Notes under the pieces: model-generated | What the model was told of the DNA's origin: nothing | The model's input: only the letters and a program-made list of their open reading frames with translations | The model's database searches: none | Translations under genes and position numbers: made by a program | Part shown: positions 34,280-46,807 of the stretch, piece after piece | How the letters are laid out: each line of letters begins with the position of its first letter | Numbering within the stretch: position 1 is the first letter of the stretch | Assembly (NCBI GenBank): GCA_008360955.1 | Contig: LUCM01001791.1 | Span: forward strand, 164,023-228,022 | Source: Fasciolopsis buskii | Lineage: Eukaryota > Platyhelminthes > Trematoda > Plagiorchiida > Fasciolidae | Direction of reading: 5' to 3' | DNA length: 64,000 nt

Positions 34280-35240
34280 GGCATGAACTCAAAGCAAACT
34301 TACGTGGGGATCGCGGGATTTGGTGGTCTTATTGTGCACTAGAGATGAAACACGTTGGCATTTTGGGAAAATCCCACAAATCTTTTCAATTCAACCAAGC
34401 AATGGGATGAAAAACAGTTGGTCTGAGCAAAGCGACCCTGAAGCTGAGGGCTCACCTTCCACAGTCAGTAGAGACGTCTTGTATGCTTCGCAAAACACTT
34501 TGAAGCTCAGTTTAGCTGTCTTCCGTCGTCAGCCCCTAATGTAGGTATTCTCGTCTTCTAAGGGTGGTCTGTTTCAACAAATTCAGCTTTTGAGTTGGAG
34601 GTCCTTGTGAAAATTCTAGAAAGCCATAAACCGCCGGGTATCGATGACCTTCTCCAATCCCATTTTGAGATAAAGGAATGGAGCTGGTCAAAGGGCTTCA
34701 ATACGTGTTGTCGAAAGTCGGATATTCTAAGCAAGTCTTCTCTTCTTGGGAAGAATAGATTGTTGCCCCATTTGTAAGAGGAGATCCCCAGTGCCTGCGT
34801 TAACCACAGGGGCATCGGTCTGATCCCGATAGCGTCAAAGCAGTGATGCATGTTTTCCTCCTCAGTTTGTACAGCACGCGAGAAGAGTGAACTCGACAGG
34901 AGCAGGCTGGGTTTCGCAATGGTCTTGGATGCACCTATCAAAACTCCACCCTTCAAATGTTGTTAGGCCACCGTTTTGCTTTCCAGACACCAAAGACAAT
35001 TGCTTTCTTTAACATTCGCGCGGCCCTCCATTCTGTTGATAGACCTGTACCATGGCATCGTATTGTTGAACAATAAACTACCTGAGAAGTAAGGGGCATC
35101 TCGCAAGGAGTTTTACCGGCATACATCAGATAGAGTTAAGGCTTATAACCACCATTGGTCACTGTTTGTCATCTCTAGTGGAGTACAGCTTGGCTGTCTT
35201 GGCCGAATAATATCTTTTTTCTCTTTGCAAGCAGGTTACT
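34280..35240 (+). pseudogene. RTE-like LINE reverse transcriptase, frameshifted
   Basis: The plus strand reads, in shifting frames, LRGDRGIWWSYCALEM (linker before the RT), KILESHKPPGIDDL ('LKxxKxPGxDxi'), NHRGIGLIPIASK ('NYRGISLlxxxxK'), EQAGFRNGLGCTYQ ('QxGFRpGRGCxDQ'), FFNIRAALHSVDR ('lDlxaAFDsvdR'), YRHTSDRVKAYN and FVISSGVQLGC ('SGVRQGC'). These are fingers and palm motifs of RTE-type reverse transcriptases, a clade common in flatworms. Both aspartates of the catalytic box have changed (D to N, AFD to ALH). Several stops occur between motifs. The YxDD box and thumb beyond 35240 are not recognisable. Confidence 0.75.
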
Positions 35241-37269
35241 TTTTGAGCTGCACTTACTTTAACTGAGGGGAGTGATTGATTACCTGTCTGCACTAGTGCA
35301 AGCGGTTTCAATATAAGAGCACAAAAGTTTAGGTATTCTAACAAATCATAACACCGGAAAGACAAACTGGAGCCGGAGTACATACTAAGATCCATCTTCC
35401 TCTTTCCTAATTACACTCACCACCAAGTATCTTTTGGTCTCAATTGTGCGTAACAGGTTTACTACTGTTCAAATGTAGTGAGTCTACGTGCAAGTCAAGT
35501 GATACAATCCGGCGCAGCTTCGAGCAAGCATGAGGTGACAACCGGCCAATGATAATCGTAGCTGCAGGCGATCACGAAGTTCAACGCTGTATCGAATGCT
35601 GAATGTACTCCACCAATAAGGCTTTCTCTTATTTTCCACATAAACCTATGATTTCCAAATAAAACCTCAAAGTCTTTCCAACCTGTTGTGTGTTCCTCTT
35701 TGTTTTTAGGTGCTCGATATGAGTCGGAATCAGTCCAGTCCGTATTGGTAATTCGAATCTCTCCACCAATACCAGTGACCGAATTTAGCATTACCATTTC
35801 AAATAGAAACACTACACAAAACTTTAGGTGACAACGAAAGATTTGATGAATACACGGTCTGGGCAGGTGAACGACAGTCCGTGTGAACTAGGCTGGGATT
35901 ATATTACTAAAACAGAAATCCAGATGAGATTCCAGTGTGACTGAGAAGATAACCATGTTCGGAATTCTTAAATTGCTAATAAAACCTACATCCGGTCTAG
36001 TGTAATTATCACAGACCATACAAAACATCAAAATGAGGTAATTTGGAAAGAATACAGACTATGTCACATTAATGAGCCGAGAACAAGCGGCAGAAACATA
36101 TATACATTAACAGTGATGGGTGAACGGAGACTCACATCACACACCGTCGACCCAAATAATCGCGTCACCCCCCCCCCTTCCCCACTTATTGCAAGGAGCT
36201 TGCCGATCTACTGGGAGTGATATAAAGAAATCATTGCTGCTAACCACATCGTCAATGTTTCACTGCAATCAACTTTCCGTGTTCCTAGCTGATCACCATA
36301 GAAGTTGCATCTGTTAGGTTCCCCAGTATCGGAAATATATTGCAACTTACAATTGTTCGTTTGCAAAATTTGGCACCAGAATAACTGCGTACGAAGAATA
36401 TCGATCCATTGGTCTAGCTCCAGTGCCACGTGAAAAATTCCCACTACCGTCGAATATATCGCATTTCTTACAAAACGGCGCCTACATCGTTAAAAACACT
36501 AAAAGAGCCTGAGGCACCCTGAAGACTAATTGAAGGACCTCTGCGAAAGGATATGCTATAACTAAGACTTGGGAGGAAACCCATTGCAGACGGTTAACCA
36601 CCCAGGAAAAGTGTACAGCCAAAGGGGAAAATTAGGGGATACAATATCAGTTTCACGCAGTATGGCGATTCCGTCTACATCGATCCTGACACGGCAGATT
36701 AATCAGAAATCTCCGTTGACGGTTAAGAGAATGAATAAACGAATCTGAGCTTGAGCGCTCATGCGTACATCCCATACACGAGAATGAAATTAAACAAGCT
36801 TAGAAGCTGACTAGGTTGTGTGCAAAGTGAGTGAACCCGGTTATTCGACGAACCTAGAACGTATAACACTCGTGCAGCCCGCAGTATAGCTAGCATTGGC
36901 ACAGTAAGCTGAAACCAAACAGCTGCTCAAGAGCCTTCTACCAGAGTCAACGCCGTTTGGGCAGATTGATTTCAAACAATCAAATTGAACCATGTCAGTA
37001 AGTCACGTGTACGTGAGTTCAACATAACATACTTCGTCACACGGACCAGTCGCCAAACCACCGGGCATGTGAGCATCGAATTCCAGGCCAGTCACTTTCT
37101 GGTCCGTTTGACCAGTAGGCTGGGCTATAACAGAATATTATGTGACCTATTTTTGCAAACTTGTCAGAGGAACGGAGAAGAATATCTGGCCGGATTGTTG
37201 ATTGAAACCTCGTCACGCTCAGAGGGTTGGTTTGTTTGATGCGCGTCCACAGCCAGAGTAGGCGGAATG
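35241..37269. other. No gene recognised
   Basis: A 10-base C run sits at 36168-36177. Frames up to 105 codons (35495-35812 minus) show no domain. Confidence 0.45.
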
Positions 37270-37470
37270 CGGAGAAAACCGTGAGGATATCTGTTTTGTA
37301 TCACCCGGACAGAAGAGTTTGTCAACTTCATTAGCCGTAAGTTGCTTATCCAAATAAAGAAATCGGATAGTGTATGGACAGAAATAGTTACGGCCAACGG
37401 AAAACAGCTTCCAGCAAACGGTATCCTGAAATGCATCGAAAAAATCGGAATCAGCTCAGTGTATACCACC
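37270..37470 (+). pseudogene. Possible Ty3/gypsy protease fragment
   Basis: An open stretch reads FVNFISRKLLIQIKKSDS and then VTANGKQLPANGILKCIEKI. This has the shape of a retropepsin after its DTG loop: 'x(F/V)xSxxLxxxLk', then 'TANGxxLxxxGxxxxxi'. The expected DTG is not legible immediately upstream (CITRTEE occupies its place). The frame ends at TGA, 37471. A short, dead remnant at best. Confidence 0.38.
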
Positions 37471-37966
37471 TGAGCTCGTTGGCAGTCTAATAGTCATCAG
37501 CTGCAGTTGTCAGTGATCCACACTACAAGGGGAAACAATTCACCCACTAACAGAAAGAAGCAGTATATCTTATCCTGAGTATTGCTTATAGGCCGGACTA
37601 ACATGAACTGCCTGAATGAGCTCCAATGGGTGGGTGCATGTATTCATATATCAACAGCAGCGATAAAATTCAGTGCGACTCAAGGTCATTGGACCACTGA
37701 TCATCAACGCGACGATGTTCTTAGAAGGGGCGAAGTGGTTCACTTTTTTCGCCCCTTATTAATCGAGATGTTGGGGGATAGTCCGAGGTTAGTCTGTTCA
37801 CAACCAGCCGAGTTTCACGAAGCACAGGAGAACCGTGTAATGTCAAAACAAAAGCTTAGGAGGGGCTGTTAAGTTCGGTAATTTCTTGATCAGGGGCAAC
37901 ATAACCGACAAGGTAATGATGATGAGGAATTGTAAATCAGTATTAAGTTAAGGAAGAGAAACTTAC
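37471..37966. other. No gene recognised
   Basis: One 96-codon plus frame (37582-37872) with no domain. Confidence 0.45.
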
Positions 37967-38082
37967 ATGGATGGAACTGGATGAAGGCTGCATTTGTTGT
38001 CATGTCTTGGTGTACCAACAAGTTTGCCATAGATAGTGGTATGTGTCTTGTTGAAAAAGCCTCCAGGGTGTCTCTTTAGAAC
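37967..38082 (-). CDS. Candidate internal exon, unknown product
   Basis: The acceptor AATTTCTTTTGTCAG and the donor CCAT/GTAAGT are both strong. Only one frame is open across all 116 bases: 38 codons plus two bases. The peptide reads VLKRHPGGFFNKTHTTIYGK and then LVGTPRHDNKCSLHPVPS. Its start is phase 0 and its two trailing bases form ATG with the first base of the exon at 32717-32852, giving a consistent pair over a 5.1-kb intron. I do not recognise the family. Of the single exons proposed here this has the best combination of splice sites and frame. Confidence 0.45.
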
Positions 38083-38596
38083 CTGACAAAAGAAATTGTT
38101 TTGAGATCATAAAATCTCTTTTGGTAATCCTAACAGCTTCATTCAATGGTCTCGCTTCAAGCAAGACGGAATGTCTTGCTCACTCAATCTAAGGAGATCA
38201 AGTGGTTTCTGGTCGGTCAACACTATACTTGTTTATCGATGATCATCAAACGATGTACGTGGATTGGCACGCGTCTTTTGTGCAACCATTCATTCTAGGG
38301 GAAAATAACTCTACTTTTTTGTTTCGATTTTGAAAACTAAGCCAAGTACTGCATTAAGATAACATAGCAGCCAGCCCGCCTGCACTAGGGTCTCTTAAAC
38401 GCCCACCAGTTTAGAAAGTCTCTTAGTAAGCAATTATTCCCTAACAAGTTGTCAAAGGTTGATTTTCAGAGCAGTGCAATGAGAACACAAATCAGGCGAA
38501 CAATTGTTTTCGAAACTCCTAAACTTGCATTATAATCTATAGTACATAATCCGTGGGCTTAGAGAATAATTAAAACGATGTCACTGGTGCGCAGTT

Positions 38597-38650
<54 letters not shown>

Positions 38651-39299
38651 CCAATAGATATGTGTAAATATGGAACGTAAAGTGGAATCGGGCAGGATAT
38701 CATATGGTCGACGTGTGGGATGGGGTGATTAGGTCACCAATATCACCCGGCTCGTTTCACGTCAATCGCTGTCACTGTGTTGTCCGGTCCATGTGTGTGT
38801 ATGCGTGGGTGTTTGTGCTTACGCGGGTGTTTTGATTTTGGCTGTGGTAGGCGAAAGTCGTGAATCGGACGATTTTGAGCACAGAGATTGGGGATGAAAA
38901 GCTTGATCCTCGGGACGCCACAAACACCACACCACATCTATACATAACTGCACACGCACCAATGACATCATTGCAATTATTCTCTATGGCCTGGGATCAT
39001 GTATTGCATATTACAATGGCAAGCTTAGAAATTTCGGAAACAAGTATTCTCCAGATTTGTTTTCTCGGTGCGATCGATAATTGGCATTTTTCAGCGACGA
39101 GTTTATACACAAGTTAGTTGACGCACACCTGTGCACCTTTACTGTTACCCGCAACTACCACCTACAAATTGGAATGAGAGCAACTTACGAACGTGGAAAG
39201 CGTACATTTCGCAAAGGTCATGGGGTCTAAGATATTCAGTCAATAATCATTCCGCTTATCTAAAATACACATACGATTACAACGTAATTAATTACGAAC
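38083..39299. other. No gene recognised, apart from the GTA repeat
   Basis: Includes the microsatellite at 38597-38650 and a GT-rich, CpG-containing stretch around 38780-38840. Frames near 38743-39337 have no domain. Confidence 0.45.
38597..38650. repeat. (GTA)18 microsatellite
   Basis: Perfect trinucleotide tandem array of 54 bases. Confidence 0.97.
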
Positions 39300-39467
39300 T
39301 CATTTCCCCGTGGCTGGAGTCTCCTTGCTATCTTTAGTCGCACATTTTGTGGGCAGATCCATTCCTGTAAGCGCCCCGGGGATTTGTGTCTGTATGCTAA
39401 TATGATCAATCACACCTGGCTCCACTATATCGAACATAAGTAGTACACAGTCGGTATTTGGGAGTCC
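39300..39467 (-). CDS. Candidate 3'-terminal exon, unknown product
   Basis: A very good acceptor (GCGATTTTCTCCTACAG) opens a phase-0 frame of 55 codons ending TGA. The peptide starts GLPNTDCVLLMFDIVEP and continues GVIDHISIQTQIPGALTG, then a lysine- and threonine-rich tail. It looks like a folded region followed by a polar C-terminus. No AATAAA follows closely. If it is a last exon, the exons at 38082 and below belong to a different gene. A donor within (CCAG/GTGTGA) is an alternative. Confidence 0.33.
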   Translation of the reverse strand, partial: GLPNTDCVLLMFDIVEPGVIDHISIQTQIPGALTGMDLPTKCATKDSKETPATGK

Positions 39468-40538
39468 CTGTAGGAGAAAATCGCAAATTCGAGACATAAG
39501 TCAACTGAGTTCTCCATCTTTAACTAGAACATGCCGATATACATCGGGATTCTCCTACTAACCATCTCAATAGTCTTTAAATTATGACACCCAGTTTTCG
39601 GCCCGAAAAATGACGATATGAGAATTGCAGCCAATGAACTAAAATGCATGGGCCCGAATTATCAGAACAGTAGAATTAACAATCAGACTAGCATTTGGTT
39701 AGTGCAGTCAGAAATTAACTGAATGGTATGAATATTATTGCATTTATACATAAGAATCAAAAATACTATCCGATATTAATCTGACAGTTCAAATTCCCTT
39801 TTCCTATACAATGCATCTCGTAACTGACGGAGCCAAACCTGTTGCAATTGACACTAGTGGACAAAACTATACTGAATGATAGAGGAATGACTGAAAGACT
39901 CCCTGTCAGTGCAAACGTGTTTGCGTTTAAGTTTAGTTTTTCGTGTGCATAAGTCAAGCGAGAGAGCCCATTTTTACAAGGCTAGGAAGGGATCATCTAA
40001 ATTTGAATTATCGGTCCTAAATAACTGAATGTTCAAGCATAGCAGGATGTTTGATGACCTACAAAACACCGGCAGACTAACAAGGTAATTACAGCTATGT
40101 TCAAGAAATAGAATCCGGTGGTTTCCAGTTTCTTCAAAATGTTTTCAGCCTAACCTCAATGGTCCGTAACCGAAATTAATTGCTTCCCTGATCTCGATTC
40201 ACACTTTGCAAAGCCTAAGTGAGAACCCATGCCAGCTAGGGCCACCACAGCTTTTGATATACCCATAGCTCATCAATTGTCCGGTGGGTTTGGAATTTCT
40301 GTCCATAGCCAATAACAATTAGCCAAACGCCACACACGTGCACAGTCCACCCAAGCATGACAGAGGACGAAAAGCGCCGGACAGTAGACGATCTAGAGAG
40401 ATCTTTCTTATTATGAATGAAAACTGACAAACTACAAAATTAAAGACAAGAACACAAACAATGCCCGTTTTACTTGGCAAGAAAGTCTGCATAAAGTTAG
40501 CACATCACCTTTGGCTATTACAGAAAGCAATAGCTCAC
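39468..40538. other. No gene recognised
   Basis: A hydrophobic minus frame at 40236-40430 (MLGWTVHVCGVWLIVIGYG) could be a membrane segment but lacks clear borders. Confidence 0.4.
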
Positions 40539-40691
40539 TTGTAACCTCTCCACCTGTTATAATGGGTACTATCACTACTACTAACGCTGATACTAGGAAG
40601 AATACTGCTGCAGTGGACAGAGCGGAATGCGCAGTCCTGGCATATCTGGAATTGGTATGAAAATAGCCCGAGGCAGACTCGAGATGAGTGC
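40539..40691 (-). CDS. Candidate exon, possible membrane segment
   Basis: A good acceptor (ATGTTTGATTATCAG) and a donor (ACAA/GTGAGC) bound 153 bases that are open in two frames. One frame encodes THLESASGYFHTNSRYAR and then a hydrophobic run AAVFFLVSALVVVIVPII, which would make a transmembrane helix. The other is cysteine-rich (FQICQDCAFRSVHC) and serine-rich. The end is close to an ACT-rich low-complexity tract, which can create both patterns by chance. Frame and reality are unresolved. Confidence 0.25.
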
Positions 40692-42136
40692 CTGATAATC
40701 AAACATTAGACCATCAATCACCACAGAACAAGATTTATTCGACAACAACAACCGCAATCACCAGTATCAGAAGTTCTAGGGAAGGGATGGTGTGTTCAAA
40801 ATCTCGTTATGTTAATCGGTAGTGGGTTCTTGGCCGTTCAAGTTTAGCTCAATGGCACCTGGAATAAGTAGAGAGAAAGGAAAGGAACAAAGGATACCAA
40901 TCACAATTGCGTTCCAAAGGGGTTGGGTGGGGAATATATATTCCTACTAGACTATCAGCGTCGCCACTATAATTATTACTAATAGCAACACTACTACTGT
41001 TGCCACCACTGACAACCGTTCTGCTACAGATGGTGTGGACAAATGTATGCTTCATTTTTAGCTCCGAAACAGATCATCTGCTTTGAAAATAAAAATGCCT
41101 TGTTGGACAATTGCCCCATACTTCCCCGTCCAAATTAGCGATTTGATCCCCATGCGGGTTTCTGAGCACTTTATTATGACAGGGCAAGTGAAACACCAAT
41201 AGTTGCTTTCAAGAAGGTTCTTTTTTCCTTTGACTGAGCCTGTCAGTCTGCTTTATTATAATAAAGCAACCATTTGGGAATAACAACTAACGACCAGACG
41301 CTGGAAGCCAGCCATCTAGGGAGGAAAATTGACTATTGTTACTTGTAGGGCCGAGGGCATGGCGTTAAATTATTGGTGGGACTATTTTGGGTCAGTTCAG
41401 AGAAGAGTGGTCATGTGAGCTGATTGGCGACTTGCCAAAAAAACCGGAAACGGAACGTCGGTAACTGAATCGGAGTGAAGTGTGCAACTGGGCAAACAGG
41501 ATCCTCGGCGCAGAAGACTATAGTTGGTAGTATTTGCATGGCATGGTACACGCAGAAGTGTACTGGAACGGGAATGCCTCATAGACGATGGGGTCCACTA
41601 CACGAGAGGAGGTGGCAGCGGTAACCATGACTCCGAAACTTTGAGCGGCATAGAACTAGCCAAGGCCTCATTAGGTCAGGTGTGGTGACGAGCAGGGAAG
41701 TAGCGAATAGCTTATTATCACCACAACTATATAGAGACTCCTTTTGTCGTGCTCATTAAACCATTTAGAGTGAAGATTACGCAAACTAGTCTGGATGAGT
41801 TTTTTCTCTTCGTGCATTCCCAAATGATAGATCACCGAGTTGGTCTTTGGTCCAGAAATCATTTTCCGTTTCTTGCCAACTATACGAAATAAAATTAACA
41901 AAATGATTATTTTCTTGAAGGAAATAACATGACTAAACTCCTTTAGATAAAATAGCGACGCTTCCAGGCCCGTACTTTGCATGGTGCGTTATTGTTTCAC
42001 ATTCGTTTCGTAGAAAAAGGAACTTCTGTCGATCGGAAGTTTAGAGAAACAGTTAGTAGGACATTATTTTGATGCAGTTGAAAAGAGTAGCGACTTTTAA
42101 TCAAGCCGGGTCCATATCCAAATAAGCGCCGCACGA
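40692..42136. other. No gene recognised
   Basis: ACT/ATT-rich low complexity around 40940-41040. A 103-codon minus frame at 41671-41982 shows no domain. Confidence 0.45.
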
Positions 42137-42319
42137 ATGGGGGAAATTCATGGGCTTCTATTTTGGATTTTGATTACTTTAGCGCATTCACTCATATTAG
42201 TCCGAACCGGTTCAGCATCCAGGTCTGATGATGAACTGACCGATTGCATCCACGATCTCACTTACGGTATTTGTGTGACACTATTCATTGCTTCTGCTTT
42301 GGTCTTTGGATCCATGTGA
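42137..42319 (+). CDS. Small hydrophobic open frame with two membrane segments
   Basis: A 60-codon frame from ATG. The first 20 residues (GLLFWILITLAHSLILV) look like a signal peptide or membrane helix, then a polar loop with an Asp/Glu cluster (SRSDDELTDCIHDL), then a second hydrophobic run (ICVTLFIASALVFG). The sequence GGATCCAT/GTGAAG at the end could be a splice donor, in which case this is a first coding exon of a longer secreted or membrane protein. No family recognised and no promoter element confirmed. Confidence 0.3.
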   Translation: MGEIHGLLFWILITLAHSLILVRTGSASRSDDELTDCIHDLTYGICVTLFIASALVFGSM

Positions 42320-45300
42320 AGCTCAATTGACTCTACCTTGCAGCTTGGCAACTACGTTCTTAGGAGCCGGGAAAATCAGAAGCTGTGCGCCCAAACTCAA
42401 GTGTAGATGCGGTCAGCCGTTTTTTAGTTGACAAAATATTGAGCTTGATCTCTTTTCACTCCTACTGTAATCGCATGTGATGCGGTTGCATCATCCTGAA
42501 ACCTAATACTTTTACTGATTTGATTAGTCTTTCCCATTGTTCAAGGATGTTTCGTATAGGGACGAGAGGACGAAATCCTCCTAAGAGCAAACCACAGGTC
42601 TCATTGGTATTGCCACTAGTAGACATGAGTTCCTAGTACTCTCCGGTTCAACCACCCCGTAATTATAGGGTTACGGTCAGGACCGTTTTGGTGCCAGAAT
42701 CCTATATGATTAATTAGAGGCGCACTTGGATGATTTGTCAATTCAAGATTCACACTGTGATTCGTCGAACCCGACATCCTTTTCTAACGTTTAGCTTTAT
42801 GTAACCGAAGTGAAGCCTCCGATAAATTACCCCTGATTATTGAATATATTCGCCAAGCAAGCACAGTGGCACTGAATCAAATGAGATTCCGGTGCTAACA
42901 TAACTCTATCCTCCTTAACAGTTATTTTTACTGTTTTTCCTTAACAGTTTATATGAAATCCATGTGGTTCTCACGTGATACCATGCGGCTCCATACGATA
43001 GTACAACTCATCAATAGGAATTTGACTGACGAATTTGCTAAGCGAATCTAGTTCACTGGTCGTCAAGCTATTTGACAATCGAAATGTTCTACTGTATCCC
43101 CAAATAACAGATATCGCTTGATGGTTAGTCAAACATGTTCTTATGTATTATTGTTCTTATCAGTGACATCGTTTGAGCCGGAGTAGTGCCACTAATCCCT
43201 GTTGCTTCGATTAATTTAACCACTGCATTTTCCCACTGTATCCTCTGGATACGTTGTCAATCAGAAATCTATCTATCCTTCACAGCAATGAAACTTTATT
43301 GTTTCCAATCGCCCTTAACAGGCACTGCCTTCGTTGATTTCTGATAGGATCACTTGCTTACATTTTACTGGCAAAATTCGACAACACTTCCCGTAGTGGT
43401 TTAGTGACTACACACGTCAACTGTCCCCGGTTCTTCCAGTGACATGTTAGGCTTGAGTGATTATGCTCGTTCTGAACCGAACTTTGTACCATAAGGCCTT
43501 AAGCTGCATATGCGATGCACTCCTGTACGCATGTGTGCAAGTTTACGTGCGTATGCATGTATATATATGTATGTATTGCGTGCACAAGCTCATTATCACT
43601 TGGAGAGTGTGAGTGGGACAGAATAAACAAAAATTCATCCGAATTGCAAATGTGACCAATTCAGATGATAGTAATAATCAAACCAGTTCCCAAAAGGAAA
43701 TCAATCAATCCACTAGTAATGCGCTTTGAAGCATGATAAGCGGAACCAAAACGTAGTCAGTCCTATCCACTGCGCTTTGCAGCATACAATGATCGCACGC
43801 GACTGATCAATTGTAACATCGTGAGAATTACACATCACTGTATTCTGAGCTTGTCGCAAGTGTGAATCAGGGGTCGGTGGTGCCCAGGATGAGAGTGGTA
43901 CCAGTTTGACCACACATCGTCTAGACTAACAGCTGAACCTCTGTGTACCTGCATACAGTACACGTTCCATCAGCCACTTTGATAATTTCGCAACACTCAA
44001 CTAACCTAAGAACTTGCTTGTGCAATAACCCATTAGTTTGTGATTTAGCATATCAGAGTGGCTTTAGTTAGTCAAGGGATAGTCAAGCCTACTGTCTGAC
44101 TTGACCTTATCTCCCGCGATGATAACGCTCCGGCATGCCGACCAAATTAGTGCATCCATTTCATGCACACTGCACGATCAAAGTTCGCTCGTGATTCCCA
44201 GGGTCAAGTGACATCAAGCTAAATAAACACCGTTAGTGCGAATTAGAACAGAGAATAGGACAGATATTTCCAAATGTCAAGTAGCTGAATTCAATCTTGC
44301 AAAAGAAATGTGCCGTACTGCCGTAAGTTTGTTTACACGAGTTGATACTGAATATGGATAAGAGTTCATGACATAATGAGGTTTAATGATGGGTGAACCA
44401 AGTAACGATTGATCTTGTTTTTATTCATTATGAACGTCACGTTCAGATGATTTTCTTTAGTAGTTGCCAACTACAAACGCCGACTACGCTGCGGACTTAG
44501 TACTGATTTTGGCAAACAATGCATTGAATGGGGAAACATGATGGTTTGGTGGTGCCCGCCAGTTCACGTGAACCACGAGGGTCAAATCGATTGTTTAAAA
44601 GTACAATAAGTTAATTTGATTTTAATCCCGATGGATTTCGATCAGAACAAAGCTAAGCCGTAGTGAAGGAAAAGAACCACGATGATAACCAAGGTGCAAC
44701 ATTGAGTATTATGTTGCGAACAACGTGATAGGAATTAGAAATGATGGGATAGGGAACGGAATCTACGATAAGAGGCTTAGTGACCGCGGAAATGTTTATA
44801 TTTTCAAAGCCTCATCTGACATGTTTGCAATCCATCAAGGTGATCATGTGACAAAATAAGAGTGCACTGGTAATGAAATTCCAACTACCCAAATTGAGTT
44901 ATTTTCATTTTGGGTTTAGATTAGACATTTGTAACTAAGCCAGTCACTCTAATGACATACACATTTGACAATGTGACTAGTTACAAAAACATCACTAAAA
45001 CAAGTCTGTCATTATAACCGTTTATGCGGCATCTATTTTTTACAACAAAGGACTCCGCTTCTAGGCAAAACGCCCTTAACTTACTCGTCATTTTACGATT
45101 ACCTGTCGTAGATGTTTGGAGAATAACACGACCGATGCTAAATCATATGCTCAGATATAAAACTTCAAACAAGGACCAATTAGTTGTGGAACATGGATGC
45201 GATCACGTCAAAGTACCGTTTCGACTGGGGAATTGCCGCGATTGCCTAAACGACACCGGTTATTCTACACAGTAAAAGTTAATCTGAGTAGCTGAACTAA

Positions 45301-45542
45301 ATGAGAGTGACTATAATAAAAAAGACAGATTTAGCAGAGGGAAAATTGACTCAGGTTGAGTTAAGCTAGACGACTTTTCTATTAAACGTTGGTTTTCAAC
45401 GACAATGCATAGGCTTCACGTTGTAAAAGCCGTTGTATATTACCGTTTTATACACACCGTCCAAGGCAGATCGTAACAATACTCGCTTGCTTTGAAGCGA
45501 TATTTTGTTACTGGGATGATGTGGTTGGTCTATCCGCATTAC
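42320..45542. other. Long stretch without a recognised gene
   Basis: Contains a TATG/CATG-rich low-complexity run at about 43540-43580 and an 83-codon plus frame at 45024-45275 with no domain. No repeat family seen elsewhere in the window occurs here. Confidence 0.45.
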
Positions 45543-45927
45543 ACGTGATGCAGTACGATGCAATTACACAATGACCTGCGTAAACAACCGGCTAATGGGG
45601 AATTCGGTGACAATCGGTTGTGAAACACAAACATTCCTCGAAGATAATTGGACGGAATGTATTCCTCTCATTAGGATATTTTCAATTTCGGGTGTAAACC
45701 TGTTAGCTGTCAATACAAGTCGGACTCGTTCTCCTTCCTTTGTCGTCTTCTTGTTGACCTCGTATGTGTGTGGCTTGGGTGGAAACCAGTTCAGTACTCA
45801 CTGGTAATTCATATCCCTTCGTTAATGTGGCTAAACTAATTCTGTACACTAATTTCAAGTCCGAGTAGCACAGATGACGATGGCGATATAAAAGCACTAC
45901 AAAACTATTTGAGCCCCTCCAAAACAT
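45543..45927 (-). repeat. Dispersed repeat copy (minus), near-identical core to 62220-62393
   Basis: The part at 45543-45720 is the reverse complement of 62215-62393 with only scattered differences, far closer than other copies. The upstream half (45703-45927) reads FVVLLYRHRHLCYSDLKL, then GYELPVSTEL, matching the copy at 53696-54004. Confidence 0.7.
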
Positions 45928-46002
45928 GGACTATTTCGAAATGGGATAGACAGTGTGCTAAATGAGTCACAAGATAAAGTTCGTCAAGGAGTATTTACCT
46001 AT

Positions 46003-46254
46003 TTACGGTGGACCGCGTCGTCCTAATGCATTTACATCGTAGTTCGAGGACTGGCCGTAAAATGTCTGTTGGACTGTTGTAATATTTCGCTCAGATGAAG
46101 ACTGTTTGACCGGTTGGTCGAAATGCTGTTCCATCTCTTGCTTCAGATTCTCATTCCTCACTGAATGGCAGTTCAGGGTCCTTTGTTCTCCGGGGTTCTT
46201 TGTATTCCATAAGGTGATTTGGCAGGGTTGAGATTTCAGATTAGTCAAACTCAT
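46003..46254 (-). CDS. Uncharacterised hydrophilic open frame
   Basis: An 83-codon minus frame starting at ATG. It is polar and Gln/Asn/Ser-rich (NENLKQEMEQHFDQPVKQ; TTVQQTFYGQSSNYDV), has two cysteines and ends GRRGPP before TAA. A donor (CCACC/GTAAAT) overlaps the stop, so it may be an exon that continues elsewhere. No domain recognised. The composition is more protein-like than most frames around it. Confidence 0.3.
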   Translation of the reverse strand: MSLTNLKSQPCQITLWNTKNPGEQRTLNCHSVRNENLKQEMEQHFDQPVKQSSSERNITTVQQTFYGQSSNYDVNALGRRGPP

Positions 46255-46807
46255 ATATCAGCCAAGCAATCAAACAACCGCCTAAAAATTCCGTAACAGC
46301 TCGGGGTTGTAATTAATAGTAATTTGGTTTTGTATAAACCGAAGTTTGTATGAAGTTGGTTGGAAACCCAGACTGACCGTGAACATAATAGTGAATAATT
46401 GACAATAGCAGCTTAGGAATGAAGCCTCTTGTCAGCGGGTGTCCAGTGGGCCTATTATCAAGTTCTGTGACAGCATCCTACTTTTCATCTTTGCAGACAG
46501 CCGGGGAAACCCCATTCATCAGGGACAGTGCAATAAGAAGGAAAAAGCCTGAATGCAGTCGACTAGTTTGATTAACATGCTACCCACTAGTCGGGTTGCT
46601 TCACATTACTTTCAAATATTTTCATTATTTCCAAACAACCTAGAACCTGCTGCTGCTACTTGTGTTCTCGTTATTCAGACGTCATTTGGAGCCTACCGCT
46701 ACTCTTGACCCGTCCATTTAGGCCATGTACAATTTATTATCACCGTGAGCATTTCACGTTGCTGCTTTCGTAATCATGAAGCTTTCCCTTCTAGTCTCTA
46801 CCTACAG

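Noticed and set aside
36168..36177. C10 run as a programmed slippage site
   Set aside because: No coding frame crosses it.
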